Origin: a virus
Virus record (IMG/VR): IMGVR_UViG_3300020020_000098
Location: 1 to 38,836 of that record
Reading direction: 5' to 3' (one strand)
DNA: 38,836 nucleotides
Part shown: one piece after another, positions 28,295 through 34,859 of the stretch
Layout: the number at the start of each line of letters is the position of its first letter
Position numbering within the stretch: position 1 is the stretch's first letter
Translations under genes and position numbers: made by a program
Notes under the pieces: model-generated
The model's input: the letters and a program-made list of their open reading frames with translations, nothing else
Databases searched by the model: none
What the model was told of the DNA's origin: nothing

Positions 28295-29205
28295 TACGCT
28301 GCCTCCGTCTCGTCGAGCGCGAGCTCGCCGTCGATATACTTTTCGATCGCTTCGACACGCGCCTCGATCTGTAGCGGCGCCCCGCGTCGATCGGGCAGCG
28401 AGGACGCGCCGACCGGAGCCCCGTCCGGCACCATCGGCGGCGGCGCCGACGGGCCGGCCGCCGTATTGAGCGGCAGCGCGAGCGCGTCGGCGGAATCGTC
28501 ATCCGTGATCCGCGGGAGATTGAGCCGGGCCCGTCCCTCGTTCGCCGTCATGATTGGGCGCCCGACGAGCGTGTAGAGCGACGCCGCCTGCTCTTCGAAC
28601 GAGCCTTTGAGCTTTTCCTGGATGTTGAATTCGAGGTAAACGCGATCGAGGTCGCTCGCCTCGGACAGGAGTTGCCGCTCGAGTTCCTCGCTGATCATCT
28701 GCAGCCAGGGCCCGAGACAGTCCTGATAGAGCTGCTTATGCTGTTCCTTGATGTTGCTGAAGGTCGCGTGATCGAGAATCCCGACCATCGGCAGCGGCAC
28801 GTGATAGGCGCGCGCGACTTCCTCGTCGGTGAGCTTGCGTGCGGCGACGAACTCGGACTCGCGCGGCGAGAACGCACGCGCAGCGAAGGTCATGCCCTCG
28901 TCGAGAATCAGCGTCGAGACGGCGTTGTTGCCGGTGTGTCGCGCCTCGAGCTGCTCGCGGAAGGTCTGCTTGTCGTTGTCCTTCCACTTGCCGGCGGCGA
29001 TCGGGCGCGTGATCACCCCGTCGATTCGGCTGGCGTTCTTCCAGTAGTTCTGGCGATAGGAGGTCTCGCGGCGTCTTCGAGCAGGAGCGCGCGGAGCGTC
29101 TCGAGCGGCGAGAGCCCCATGAGCGGATTGCAGGGGTCGTAACCGTTGAAATAGACCACCGATTCGCGCGCCAGTGGGATGGTGCGGCCGTCCGGGAGGG
29201 TCCAA
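28294..29205 (-). CDS. Portal protein, C-terminal part (frame split)
   Basis: This frame carries the C-terminal two thirds of an HK97-type portal protein. ETSYRQNYWKNASRIDGVI, QLEARHTGNNAVSTLILDEGM, ARAYHVPLPMVGILDHATFSNIKEQHKQLYQDCLGPWL and RARLNLPRITDDDSADALALP are standard portal segments. The true portal sequence begins at about 29070. Everything upstream (29071-29205) is out-of-frame shadow. It must be joined to the N-terminal part by a -1 shift. Either a 1-base deletion in this copy or in the assembly, or a genuine shift, would explain it. Portals are essential, so a sequencing or assembly error is the simplest reading. Confidence 0.85.
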   Translation of the reverse strand: MDPPGRPHHPTGARIGGLFQRLRPLQSAHGALAARDAPRAPARRRRETSYRQNYWKNASRIDGVITRPIAAGKWKDNDKQTFREQLEARHTGNNAVSTLILDEGMTFAARAFSPRESEFVAARKLTDEEVARAYHVPLPMVGILDHATFSNIKEQHKQLYQDCLGPWLQMISEELERQLLSEASDLDRVYLEFNIQEKLKGSFEEQAASLYTLVGRPIMTANEGRARLNLPRITDDDSADALALPLNTAAGPSAPPPMVPDGAPVGASSLPDRRGAPLQIEARVEAIEKYIDGELALDETEAA

Positions 29206-29651
29206 GTGAAGCCCGACGGCACGAGCCAGCCCTGAACGGTCATCTCTTCGGGCGGCAGGCGCACGAGCCCGATCGAGTCATCCTCGCGGCGCACCTTGAG
29301 CCAGTACGCGTTGAAGTAGATTCCCATGTCCTGCATCAGGGACTGGAAGAGCCGATAGCGTGTCGTGCCGGGGTTCGGCCGATCGAGCCAGTGCAGGACC
29401 GGGTGACCGGCCAGGCGCTCGCGGTCGAGATCGGAGACGCGCCGGAACGCCTGCAGAGGGATCTGCGCGATATTGCGGGCGAGAAAGTCCACGACGGTCC
29501 GGACGTTCGGCTGCGTGCGATAGATCGCCGCATACGTCGCCGCGCTCATCGTGTCGAACACGGAGCGTGAGCTCGTGACCAGCGCGACGCCGCCGGCGGC
29601 CGGGCTTTTCGTCGTGAACGACTGCAGCGCGCCGAAACTCTTGACGATCAC
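29013..29651 (-). CDS. Portal protein, N-terminal part (frame split)
   Basis: This frame carries the first ~195 residues of the portal: SAATYAAIYRTQPNVRTVVDFLARNIAQIPLQAFRRV, HPVLHWLDRPNPGTTRYRLFQSLMQDMGIYFNAYWLKVRR and NPLMGLSPLETLRALLLEDAA. Homology-like reading ends there, at about 29070, where the next expected residues (E-T-S-Y-R-Q-N-Y-W) are in the -1 frame. The GTG at 29651 overlaps the upstream stop by GTGA and fits the operon pattern. The window between about 29066 and 29072 (gccgcgagacc on the coding strand) should gain one base to restore the frame. The longer ATG at 29750 adds shadow sequence. Confidence 0.85.
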   Translation of the reverse strand: MIVKSFGALQSFTTKSPAAGGVALVTSSRSVFDTMSAATYAAIYRTQPNVRTVVDFLARNIAQIPLQAFRRVSDLDRERLAGHPVLHWLDRPNPGTTRYRLFQSLMQDMGIYFNAYWLKVRREDDSIGLVRLPPEEMTVQGWLVPSGFTWTLPDGRTIPLARESVVYFNGYDPCNPLMGLSPLETLRALLLEDAARPPIARTTGRTPAESTG

Positions 29652-29878
29652 GGCGCCGCCTCCACTTGAGCGAAGGCGAAGTCGGCGACCGGGATCACGA
29701 CATCGCCGTCCATGGGGACCGGCGCCTCGCCTGGCTTCAGAAGCGAGCATCGCTTGAGCACGAGCCAGGCACCGCGCCGCTCAAAGATCACGGCGTCGAA
29801 GGCGTTGTCAGGCGCGCTCTTCGTCGTGATCAGGCAGCGGCGATGCAGGAACGGGGGGCGCCAGAAGGCCAGACGCAC
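29648..29878 (-). CDS. Small hypothetical protein between RHH and portal genes
   Basis: A 76-residue beta-rich protein (LHRRCLITTKSAPDNAFDAVIFERRGAWLVLKRCSLLKPGEAPVPMDGDVVIPVADFAFAQV). The GTG at 29878 is uncertain because no ribosome-binding site is visible. In-frame upstream reading continues as a plausible but low-quality extension. Its stop overlaps the portal GTG (GTGA). Probably a small head-region or assembly protein. No family is recognised. Confidence 0.45.
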   Translation of the reverse strand: MRLAFWRPPFLHRRCLITTKSAPDNAFDAVIFERRGAWLVLKRCSLLKPGEAPVPMDGDVVIPVADFAFAQVEAAP

Positions 29879-29927
29879 GGCGCCATGGTCGAGGCGCGCC
29901 GCGCCGGCTGTCGAGGATTGGTACCGT

Positions 29928-30137
29928 TTACTCGTCGCGGTCGGCGTCGTCTGGGTCGGCGAGGTAGCGTTCGACGGCGGCGCGCACGAGCGCCGGAACA
30001 CTCCGGCGGCGCTCCAGGCCAGCGCGGGCGTGGGCGGCGTCGTACGTCGCCGCCGACAGCCGGACGTTGACCGGTGTGCTCCCGTTCGCCGGGCGCCCGC
30101 CCCGATTCCGTCGCTCACGTTCGGATTCGTCGCTCAT
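29928..30137 (-). CDS. Ribbon-helix-helix DNA-binding protein
   Basis: A 69-residue protein with a basic N-terminus and a ribbon-helix-helix core: the strand PVNVRLSAATYDAAHARA followed by helix RRSVPALVRAAVERYLADP. This is the CopG/Arc/MetJ-like pattern (x-V-x-V-R-L-x...A-x-x...S-x-x-x-L-V-R-x-A-x-x-x-Y). It lies in the late operon between TerL and the portal, an unusual place for a regulator. It may autoregulate late genes, act as an antitoxin-like partner, or be a small terminase accessory. The fold call is good. Confidence 0.65.
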   Translation of the reverse strand: MSDESERERRNRGGRPANGSTPVNVRLSAATYDAAHARAGLERRRSVPALVRAAVERYLADPDDADRDE

Positions 30138-30150
30138 ACCGGCCTTCCTC

Positions 30151-31824
30151 TCAGAAGACGACGAGGTCGATCGGCGCGGCCGCCGGCTCGGCGAGCTCGA
30201 GCGCGGCGAGCTTGCGCGCCAGGAGCGCCGCGATAATCGGGTCGATGCGGCCCCGGCTGCGCTTCTTCACGGGGTAGATATTCCCCTTGTTGTCGTGCAT
30301 GACGACGACATTCGACGCGCACCAGCCGAGCAAGGGATTGCCGCCGGCGTCGACGAGCCCGTCGAGCACGTCGGCTTCGAAGTCTTTGGCCGGCCCGCTC
30401 ATTTGCAGCATCGACTGGCCGATCTCGACCACCGTAAGCCCGTCGTCGCGCTCGAGGAGTTGCACCAGATTCCCGGCGTTGTAGGGATCGACGCCGACGG
30501 ATCGCACGTCGAAGCAGTCGCGCGCCTCGAGCACGAGTTCGCGGACAGCCTCCTGGTCGATTCGGTTGCCGGGATTCGTGAGCAGATGGCCCGCCTCGAC
30601 CCATTCGCGGTACGGCGCGCGGTCCCGGTGCGCACGCTCCTCGAGCGTCGCCTCGGGCGTCAGCACGAACGCCCCGATTCGCCACGGGCGCCGCTCGTCG
30701 GTCGGAGGAAAAACGAGCGCGATCGCCGTCAGGTCGATCTTGCTCGAGAGGTCGATCCCGAGCCAGCACGGCTCGCCCGTCATGTCGTCGAGCGTCCAGG
30801 CCGATTGCCCCGCGCGCCAGCCTTCCATCGACAGCCAGGGCGCCAGCGTGTTGACCCAGAGATTGAGCCGCTTCTGCTTGAACGCCGCCGCGGCCGCCGG
30901 CATGTGCCGCGCCTTCCGCGCCAGGTTCTCCATGTCGTCGGGCTTCACGCTCACGCCGTAGTTCGGGTTCGCCTTGCGCCAGGTGGCCTCGGCCCACGGA
31001 TCGTCGTCGGGGTCGGCGTGGGCAATGAACGCGAAGAGCGTCTCGTCGGTGTGCGCCTGGTCGAGCACGCGGCAGGCGTACTCGTGCTGATCGCCGCACG
31101 GCGACACGGGGTCGTTCCCGGCGGTCGTGATCCAGTTGATGAGCGGCTGACGCCGCGCGCCCATCGCCGTTTCCATGACGTCGATCATCCCGCGGGCCTT
31201 GAGCGCGTGCGCCTCGTCGAGCGTCACCAGCTGCGGATTGAGCCCGTCGGTCGAGTCCCGATCGGCGCCGAGCGGTTCGAGCTTCGACGCCGTCCCCTCG
31301 TGGTGCAGATTGGCCGTGAGCGCGACAATTCGCGCGCGCAGAGCACGGTGGGCGCGCACCAGGCGCTTGCAGTCGTTCCAGACGATCCGCGCCTGGTCGC
31401 GCTTGGTCGCGACGCAGTAGCCCTCCGAGCCGGGCTCCCCGTCGAAGAACGTCACGTAGAGCGCCACGATCGCCGCGCTGAGACTTTTCCCGTTTTTTCT
31501 TGGGAGCTCGTTGTAGGCGACGCGAAAGCGCCGCAGCCCGGTCTCGACGTGCACCCACGCGAACAGCGAGCCGAGTTGAAACAGCTGATACGGCTCGAGG
31601 CGGATCAATGTGCCGGCCCACTCGCCTTTGTAGTGCCGGAGCTGCTGCGCGAACCGAAAGAAGCGATCCGCGAGCGCCGGCCGGAAGACGTAGGGGAAGG
31701 ACGGATCGCCGGCGGCCGCGCGCGCCCGGTCGCGCAAATGCCGGGCGCAGGCGAGGCGGTGGTACGTGCCGGCCACGACGCGCCCGTCGACGACGGCGCG
31801 CGCGTAGCGATCAATCGGGTGCAT
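30151..31824 (-). CDS. Terminase large subunit (TerL)
   Basis: A 557-residue terminase large subunit, the ATP-driven DNA packaging motor and headful or cos nuclease. ATPase: Walker-A-like LPRKNGKS (about 107-114) and Walker B LVTLDEAH (D203, E204), plus QARIVWNDCKRLV and STDGLNPQ near it. Nuclease: GIDLSSKIDLTAIA (D358), later VGVDPYNAGN and a C-terminal D in GRIDPIIAALLA, which fit the RNase H-fold Asp triad. It belongs to the HK97-like TerL group. It follows a two-TM gene and TerS and precedes the RHH gene. Confidence in the family is very high. Confidence 0.95.
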   Translation of the reverse strand: MHPIDRYARAVVDGRVVAGTYHRLACARHLRDRARAAAGDPSFPYVFRPALADRFFRFAQQLRHYKGEWAGTLIRLEPYQLFQLGSLFAWVHVETGLRRFRVAYNELPRKNGKSLSAAIVALYVTFFDGEPGSEGYCVATKRDQARIVWNDCKRLVRAHRALRARIVALTANLHHEGTASKLEPLGADRDSTDGLNPQLVTLDEAHALKARGMIDVMETAMGARRQPLINWITTAGNDPVSPCGDQHEYACRVLDQAHTDETLFAFIAHADPDDDPWAEATWRKANPNYGVSVKPDDMENLARKARHMPAAAAAFKQKRLNLWVNTLAPWLSMEGWRAGQSAWTLDDMTGEPCWLGIDLSSKIDLTAIALVFPPTDERRPWRIGAFVLTPEATLEERAHRDRAPYREWVEAGHLLTNPGNRIDQEAVRELVLEARDCFDVRSVGVDPYNAGNLVQLLERDDGLTVVEIGQSMLQMSGPAKDFEADVLDGLVDAGGNPLLGWCASNVVVMHDNKGNIYPVKKRSRGRIDPIIAALLARKLAALELAEPAAAPIDLVVF

Positions 31825-31827
31825 ACG

Positions 31828-31986
31828 TCACGGCTCGTCGGAGGACCGCCGAACGATCACGGCGAACGCGACGAGCGCGGCGACGATCACGACGTACCCC
31901 GGCGCCGGGCGCCCGAGGGACACGAGCTTTCCGCCGACGAGGAGTGCGACGGCGACAAGCGCGCCGAGCTCAAGCCAGGCCCTCAT
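31828..31986 (-). CDS. Small two-span membrane protein between terminase subunits
   Basis: A 52-residue protein with two hydrophobic helices (LGALVAVALLVGGKLV and YVVIVAALVAFAVIV) and a charged tail (RRSSDEP). Its ATG overlaps the TerS stop by ATGA, and its TGA lies 3 bases before the TerL ATG, so it is translationally coupled to packaging genes. A membrane protein between TerS and TerL is unusual. It could anchor packaging, act as a small holin, or be a superinfection-exclusion protein. Function unknown. Confidence 0.6.
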   Translation of the reverse strand: MRAWLELGALVAVALLVGGKLVSLGRPAPGYVVIVAALVAFAVIVRRSSDEP

Positions 31987-32486
31987 GACGGGCGCCTCGA
32001 CGGGGGCTCGTCGAATTCCGCGAACGCCGCCTCTTCGGGATCGCCGTCGGCCTGGCCAGGCCCGGCGATCCGGACGCGCGAGCGGCTCGAGGGCGTCAGC
32101 CCGAGCTCCGGCCAGAGCTTCTGACAATTCGCGAGCGCCTTGGTCCCGACGCTCAGATACGGATTCGGCATCAGATAGCCCGAGCGGCTCGCCTTGAGGA
32201 TCAAGCCCTTCGTCCGCACCTCCCGCATCGCCTCGAGATAGCGGCTCCATTCGATACAGAGCGCCACCAGCGCACCCCGATCGGCCGCGGTGATCTGGCG
32301 ACACGCGCGCAGCATCGGCACCAGGCGCAGCCATTCGGCGCGCGCGGCGGGTGTCTCGAGCTCCTCGGGCGGCTCCCACGCGTCGAGCGCCGGCGGGTCG
32401 GGTTCGAGGGGATTGAGCGGCCGATGCGAGGGATTGCCGGCCAGGCGCCGGGTTGTCGTCGGCGTGGGTTTTCGGCCGCGTGCCAT
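31983..32486 (-). CDS. Terminase small subunit, P27 family
   Basis: A 167-residue P27-family TerS, which recognises the packaging site and loads TerL. The N-terminus MARGRKPTPTTTRRLAGNPSHRPLN matches the family's GR(K/R)P-x-P...L-x-GN(P/R)...R-x-N/P-x signature. The helical body (WLRLVPMLRACRQITAADRGALVALCIEWSRYLEAMREV) and the SGYLMPNPYLSVGTKALANCQKLWPELGLTPSSRSRV segment are typical as well. Its tail is acidic. First gene of the late operon, divergent from the IPT/TIG gene across 71 bases. Confidence 0.9.
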   Translation of the reverse strand: MARGRKPTPTTTRRLAGNPSHRPLNPLEPDPPALDAWEPPEELETPAARAEWLRLVPMLRACRQITAADRGALVALCIEWSRYLEAMREVRTKGLILKASRSGYLMPNPYLSVGTKALANCQKLWPELGLTPSSRSRVRIAGPGQADGDPEEAAFAEFDEPPSRRPS

Positions 32487-32557
32487 AAGGACGCGCCTCA
32501 GTATGCACCGGCCGCGGCCGCGCCGAGTGTATTCTCTGCGACGGAGGTCACGCCGCT

Positions 32558-33013
32558 ATGCCGACTCTGACGATCGCGCCCGGGCTTTTCGCGTGGACAC
32601 TCGAGCTCGAGGACGGCACGACGCGCACCGTGCTGGCCTCCTCGCTCGAATCGGCGATCAACGGCATCCTGCCGTCACCGGTCGTCGTCGCGACGCGCGG
32701 TGAAGCGATCGGCGACGGCTCATCACCCGCGCTCGTGCCGCCCGTGCTCGCCTCGCTCGTGCCGCCGTCGGCGAAGCTCGGCGATCCGAGCTTCACGCTG
32801 CACGTGCACGGGACCGGCTTCCGGCCGGACTCCGTGATCGTCTGGAACGGCAGCCCGGAGCCGACGACCTACGTGTCGGCGACGGAACTCACGACTTCCG
32901 TGAATATGGCCACGGCGGAAGTCGCTCTCCCGATCCCCGTCCTCGCCCGGACCATCGGCGGCCAGGACTCGAACGTCCTCACGTTCGATCTACAGCCGGC
33001 GGCGGGCGCGTGA
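32558..33013 (+). CDS. IPT/TIG (immunoglobulin-like) domain protein
   Basis: A 151-residue protein. The first ~45 residues form a beta-rich start (LTIAPGLFAWTLELEDGTTRTVLASSLESAI). Residues 65-145 are an IPT/TIG domain: SLVPPSAKLGDPSFTLHVHGTGFRPDSVIVWNGSPEPTTYVSATELTTSVNMATAEVALPIPV, with the HG-TGF-x-x-x-SV-x-W-NG-x-x-x-x-T-x-(Y/F)-V-S-x-TELT pattern. Such domains on phages usually mediate weak carbohydrate binding, often as capsid decoration. It is the only plus-strand gene in this half, with GGAGG about 10 bases before the ATG, and it is convergent with the P63C gene. Confidence 0.75.
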   Translation: MPTLTIAPGLFAWTLELEDGTTRTVLASSLESAINGILPSPVVVATRGEAIGDGSSPALVPPVLASLVPPSAKLGDPSFTLHVHGTGFRPDSVIVWNGSPEPTTYVSATELTTSVNMATAEVALPIPVLARTIGGQDSNVLTFDLQPAAGA

Positions 33014-33020
33014 GGCGTCG

Positions 33021-34061
33021 TCAGGCTCGCGCTGGATCGGCGAGTGGAAGCTCTAAGGTACTCCCGCGTTTCGGGAGCACTTGATCGACCGTCTTGACGA
33101 AGCGGTGCCATCCGTGGCCGCTGGCGAGCGCCAGTCGCTGAAACATGATCAACGTGTGCAGGTGCTGCGCAAGCATCGGCTCGCCGATGTCATCGGTCAG
33201 GTACTGGTGCAGCTTGTGGGGCCGTTGCCCGTGTTCGTTTCGAGGGCTCTTTTCCTCGAGCGTTTTGAGCAAGTTGGGAGCGAGGCGCTCGTACACGAGG
33301 TCGCGAGTGTAATGGGCGACCACGCTGTACCGGTTCTTGCCCATCCCGGGCCAGATCCATCCCTTGAGTTTGTAGACGTTCTCGTAAAATTCGTCCGGGA
33401 ACTTCTTCACCCACGCCGCCAACTCCTTCCGAACGATCAACTGCAGGTACTGTTCGAGCGCATCCTGGGGCCGCACGCCCTGGTAGCCCGTCGCTTCGTC
33501 AACGAGAGCGATGATGCCGACGCGGGCAAAGGCGCGAGTCAGGATTTGGCACTGCGCGGCGAAGTGCGCCTGACTCGGCATGAGCAGTGTGCGTCTGTCG
33601 GCCTCGATCACGGCGTCGCAGATGTCGGGAAGGATCGTCGCTTCGTAGCCGTAGGCGGGCTTAACGAATCCTGCTGGCTGGAAGATGATGGGCGTCCTAA
33701 TGCGCACGGCTAAGTCACCGATATCCACGCCTTTAGCTTGCAGAGACTCCACGAATCGGGCCATGCGGTGCGCACCGCCTGTGCCCCCGCTGGTCGACAT
33801 GCCGATGCCGGCCTGCAAGCCGCGCTGAACCAGCACACGGCGCCCGTCATCAAGGACGTAGCACGGGATCTCGGCATCGCCGATCCGGAGCGGGCGATCC
33901 GAGTCTCCAAACGCCGACTTGGGCACCTCTCGGGCCGGAGCCTTTGCCCACCGCGATTCGGCGGCGGCCTTCGCAATCGACCGGCGCTCGTCCGCGGTCA
34001 GCTTGTCTCGTCGTGCACGGCCGCCGGAGGCGGCCACCTCGGTCATCCGCTTGTTGGCCAT
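33021..34061 (-). CDS. P63C domain-containing protein
   Basis: A 346-residue protein with a P63C domain, a family of phage/plasmid-associated proteins of unknown function. Hallmarks: LVDEATGYQ (about 180-190), DALEQYLQLIVRKELAAWVKKFPDEFYENVYKLKGWIWPGMGKNRYSVVAHYTRDLVYERLAPNLLKTLEEKSP and, at the end, LHTLIMFQRLALASGHGWHRFVKTVDQVLPKRG. The basic N-terminus (MANKRMTEVAASGGRARRDKLTADERRSIAKAAAESRW) may contact DNA. ATG at 34061 has AGAAAGGA close by and lies downstream of a promoter with an inverted repeat. GC content looks lower than in the flanks, suggesting separate origin. P63C genes often accompany morons; its activity is unknown. Confidence 0.8.
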   Translation of the reverse strand: MANKRMTEVAASGGRARRDKLTADERRSIAKAAAESRWAKAPAREVPKSAFGDSDRPLRIGDAEIPCYVLDDGRRVLVQRGLQAGIGMSTSGGTGGAHRMARFVESLQAKGVDIGDLAVRIRTPIIFQPAGFVKPAYGYEATILPDICDAVIEADRRTLLMPSQAHFAAQCQILTRAFARVGIIALVDEATGYQGVRPQDALEQYLQLIVRKELAAWVKKFPDEFYENVYKLKGWIWPGMGKNRYSVVAHYTRDLVYERLAPNLLKTLEEKSPRNEHGQRPHKLHQYLTDDIGEPMLAQHLHTLIMFQRLALASGHGWHRFVKTVDQVLPKRGSTLELPLADPARA

Positions 34062-34073
34062 AGTTCCTTTCTG

Positions 34074-34120
34074 CTTGCTAGCAGGCAAGAGTGTACGGCA
34101 CGACCATGCCTGCTAGCAAG
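34074..34120 (-). promoter_or_regulatory. Promoter of the P63C gene with flanking operator arms
   Basis: A -35 TTGCTA (34114-34119) and -10 TACACT (34090-34095) on the minus strand, 18 bases apart. A 14-base inverted repeat (cttgctagcaggca at 34074-34087 and its mirror at 34107-34120) covers the -35 and the start-point region, with 19 bases between arms. Each arm contains the 8-base palindrome TGCTAGCA. This is a typical repressor-operator layout and suggests tight control, perhaps by the P63C protein itself or by a host factor. Confidence 0.7.
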
Positions 34121-34237
34121 TAAGGAACACGCGGGACGGCCTGTCAATTCGATGCGCGTCGATGCGCGCGCCAGGGCTGCGGGGCTTCTACCGCCGACGG
34201 CCGAAGCGCCAGACGCATAGGGCGCGCCCCGAGCCGG

Positions 34238-34495
34238 TTAGGAGCCCTCGCTCTTCGGCGGACCGCTGCCCGGGAACAAGTGCCAGTACACCCGCGCCAA
34301 ATTACCTCCCAGCAGGACCTCGATCGTACCGAGCAGCCACGTAGGAGCCGTGTTGTGGAAGTAGAACGCGGCGAGCAGGAAGGCGAAGAGGACGATCGCG
34401 AAGAGGCCGAGCGCGAACCAGAGAGCTACCCACGCCATCCGGAGGCGAGCGGTGACTTCGGCGACTCTAAGCTGTCGCTCGGTCGGTATCGCCAC
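34238..34495 (-). CDS. Cassette gene 3: small two-span membrane protein
   Basis: An 85-residue protein with two membrane helices (about residues 17-45, WVALWFALGLFAIVLFAFLLAAFYF, and 52-68, LLGTIEVLLGGNLARVY), a short charged N-terminus and a C-terminal GSGPPKSEGS tail. The GTG start (34495) lies inside the end of the upstream gene, and no clear ribosome-binding site is visible. It ends a three-gene overlapping cassette (34238-35673). Small two-TM proteins as last genes of accessory cassettes are common effectors of phage defence or membrane stress systems, but this family was not recognised. Confidence 0.6.
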   Translation of the reverse strand: MAIPTERQLRVAEVTARLRMAWVALWFALGLFAIVLFAFLLAAFYFHNTAPTWLLGTIEVLLGGNLARVYWHLFPGSGPPKSEGS

Positions 34496-34859
34496 GGTCG
34501 GTGTCGATTAGCCTGTAGAACGTCAGTCGGCGAAGGTCGGTCTTGTTGAAGTGCTGCTCTTCAAGATCGCCGTCGCGCTCGACCCAACAACTGACTGTGG
34601 GTGGGAGCTGCGCTTCCGTATCGGCCGTTTTCGCAACGCTCCCGTCCGGACACAGCAGCTCGATGCCGCGCCTGAACAACCCTTGACGGACGGCTGTCTC
34701 GCAAATCTGCTGGGCGGCTCCCGCCGACACGTCCAGCAGGCTACGCACGTTCTCGGCGTAGAACTTGTCCGGGTTCAATCGCGTGAGCTCGTCTTCCCTT
34801 CCCGACAAGGGATCGCCGAGATGCTCACTGATTGTTCGTAAGAATTTCTCGAATAACAA
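34467..34859 (-). CDS. Cassette gene 2: small helical, winged-helix-like protein
   Basis: A 130-residue protein with no named family. GREDELTRLNPDKFYAENVRSLLDVSAGAAQQICETAVRQGLFRRGIELLCPDGSVAKTADTEAQLPPTVSCWVERDGDLEEQHFNKTDLRRLTFYRLI has the pattern of a winged helix (helix, turn, helix RSLLDVSAGAAQQICETAVRQG, then a beta-wing) plus a C-terminal beta/alpha piece. The start is a TTG (34859) with AGGGG 9 bases upstream, overlapping gene 1 by 35 bases. The overlap with gene 3 is 29 bases. Such overlap means strict co-expression. It may be an adaptor between a sensor and the membrane protein. Confidence 0.55.
   Translation of the reverse strand: MLFEKFLRTISEHLGDPLSGREDELTRLNPDKFYAENVRSLLDVSAGAAQQICETAVRQGLFRRGIELLCPDGSVAKTADTEAQLPPTVSCWVERDGDLEEQHFNKTDLRRLTFYRLIDTDRGDTDRATA

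Noticed and set aside
30067-32124. 685-residue plus-strand frame opposite the terminase genes
   Set aside because: Antisense shadow of TerL and TerS with shadow-type composition; no domain motif.
34062-34088. Upstream TTG start for the P63C gene (position 34088)
   Set aside because: It would lie inside the operator arm and promoter; ATG at 34061 has AAGGA just upstream and is downstream of the -10.
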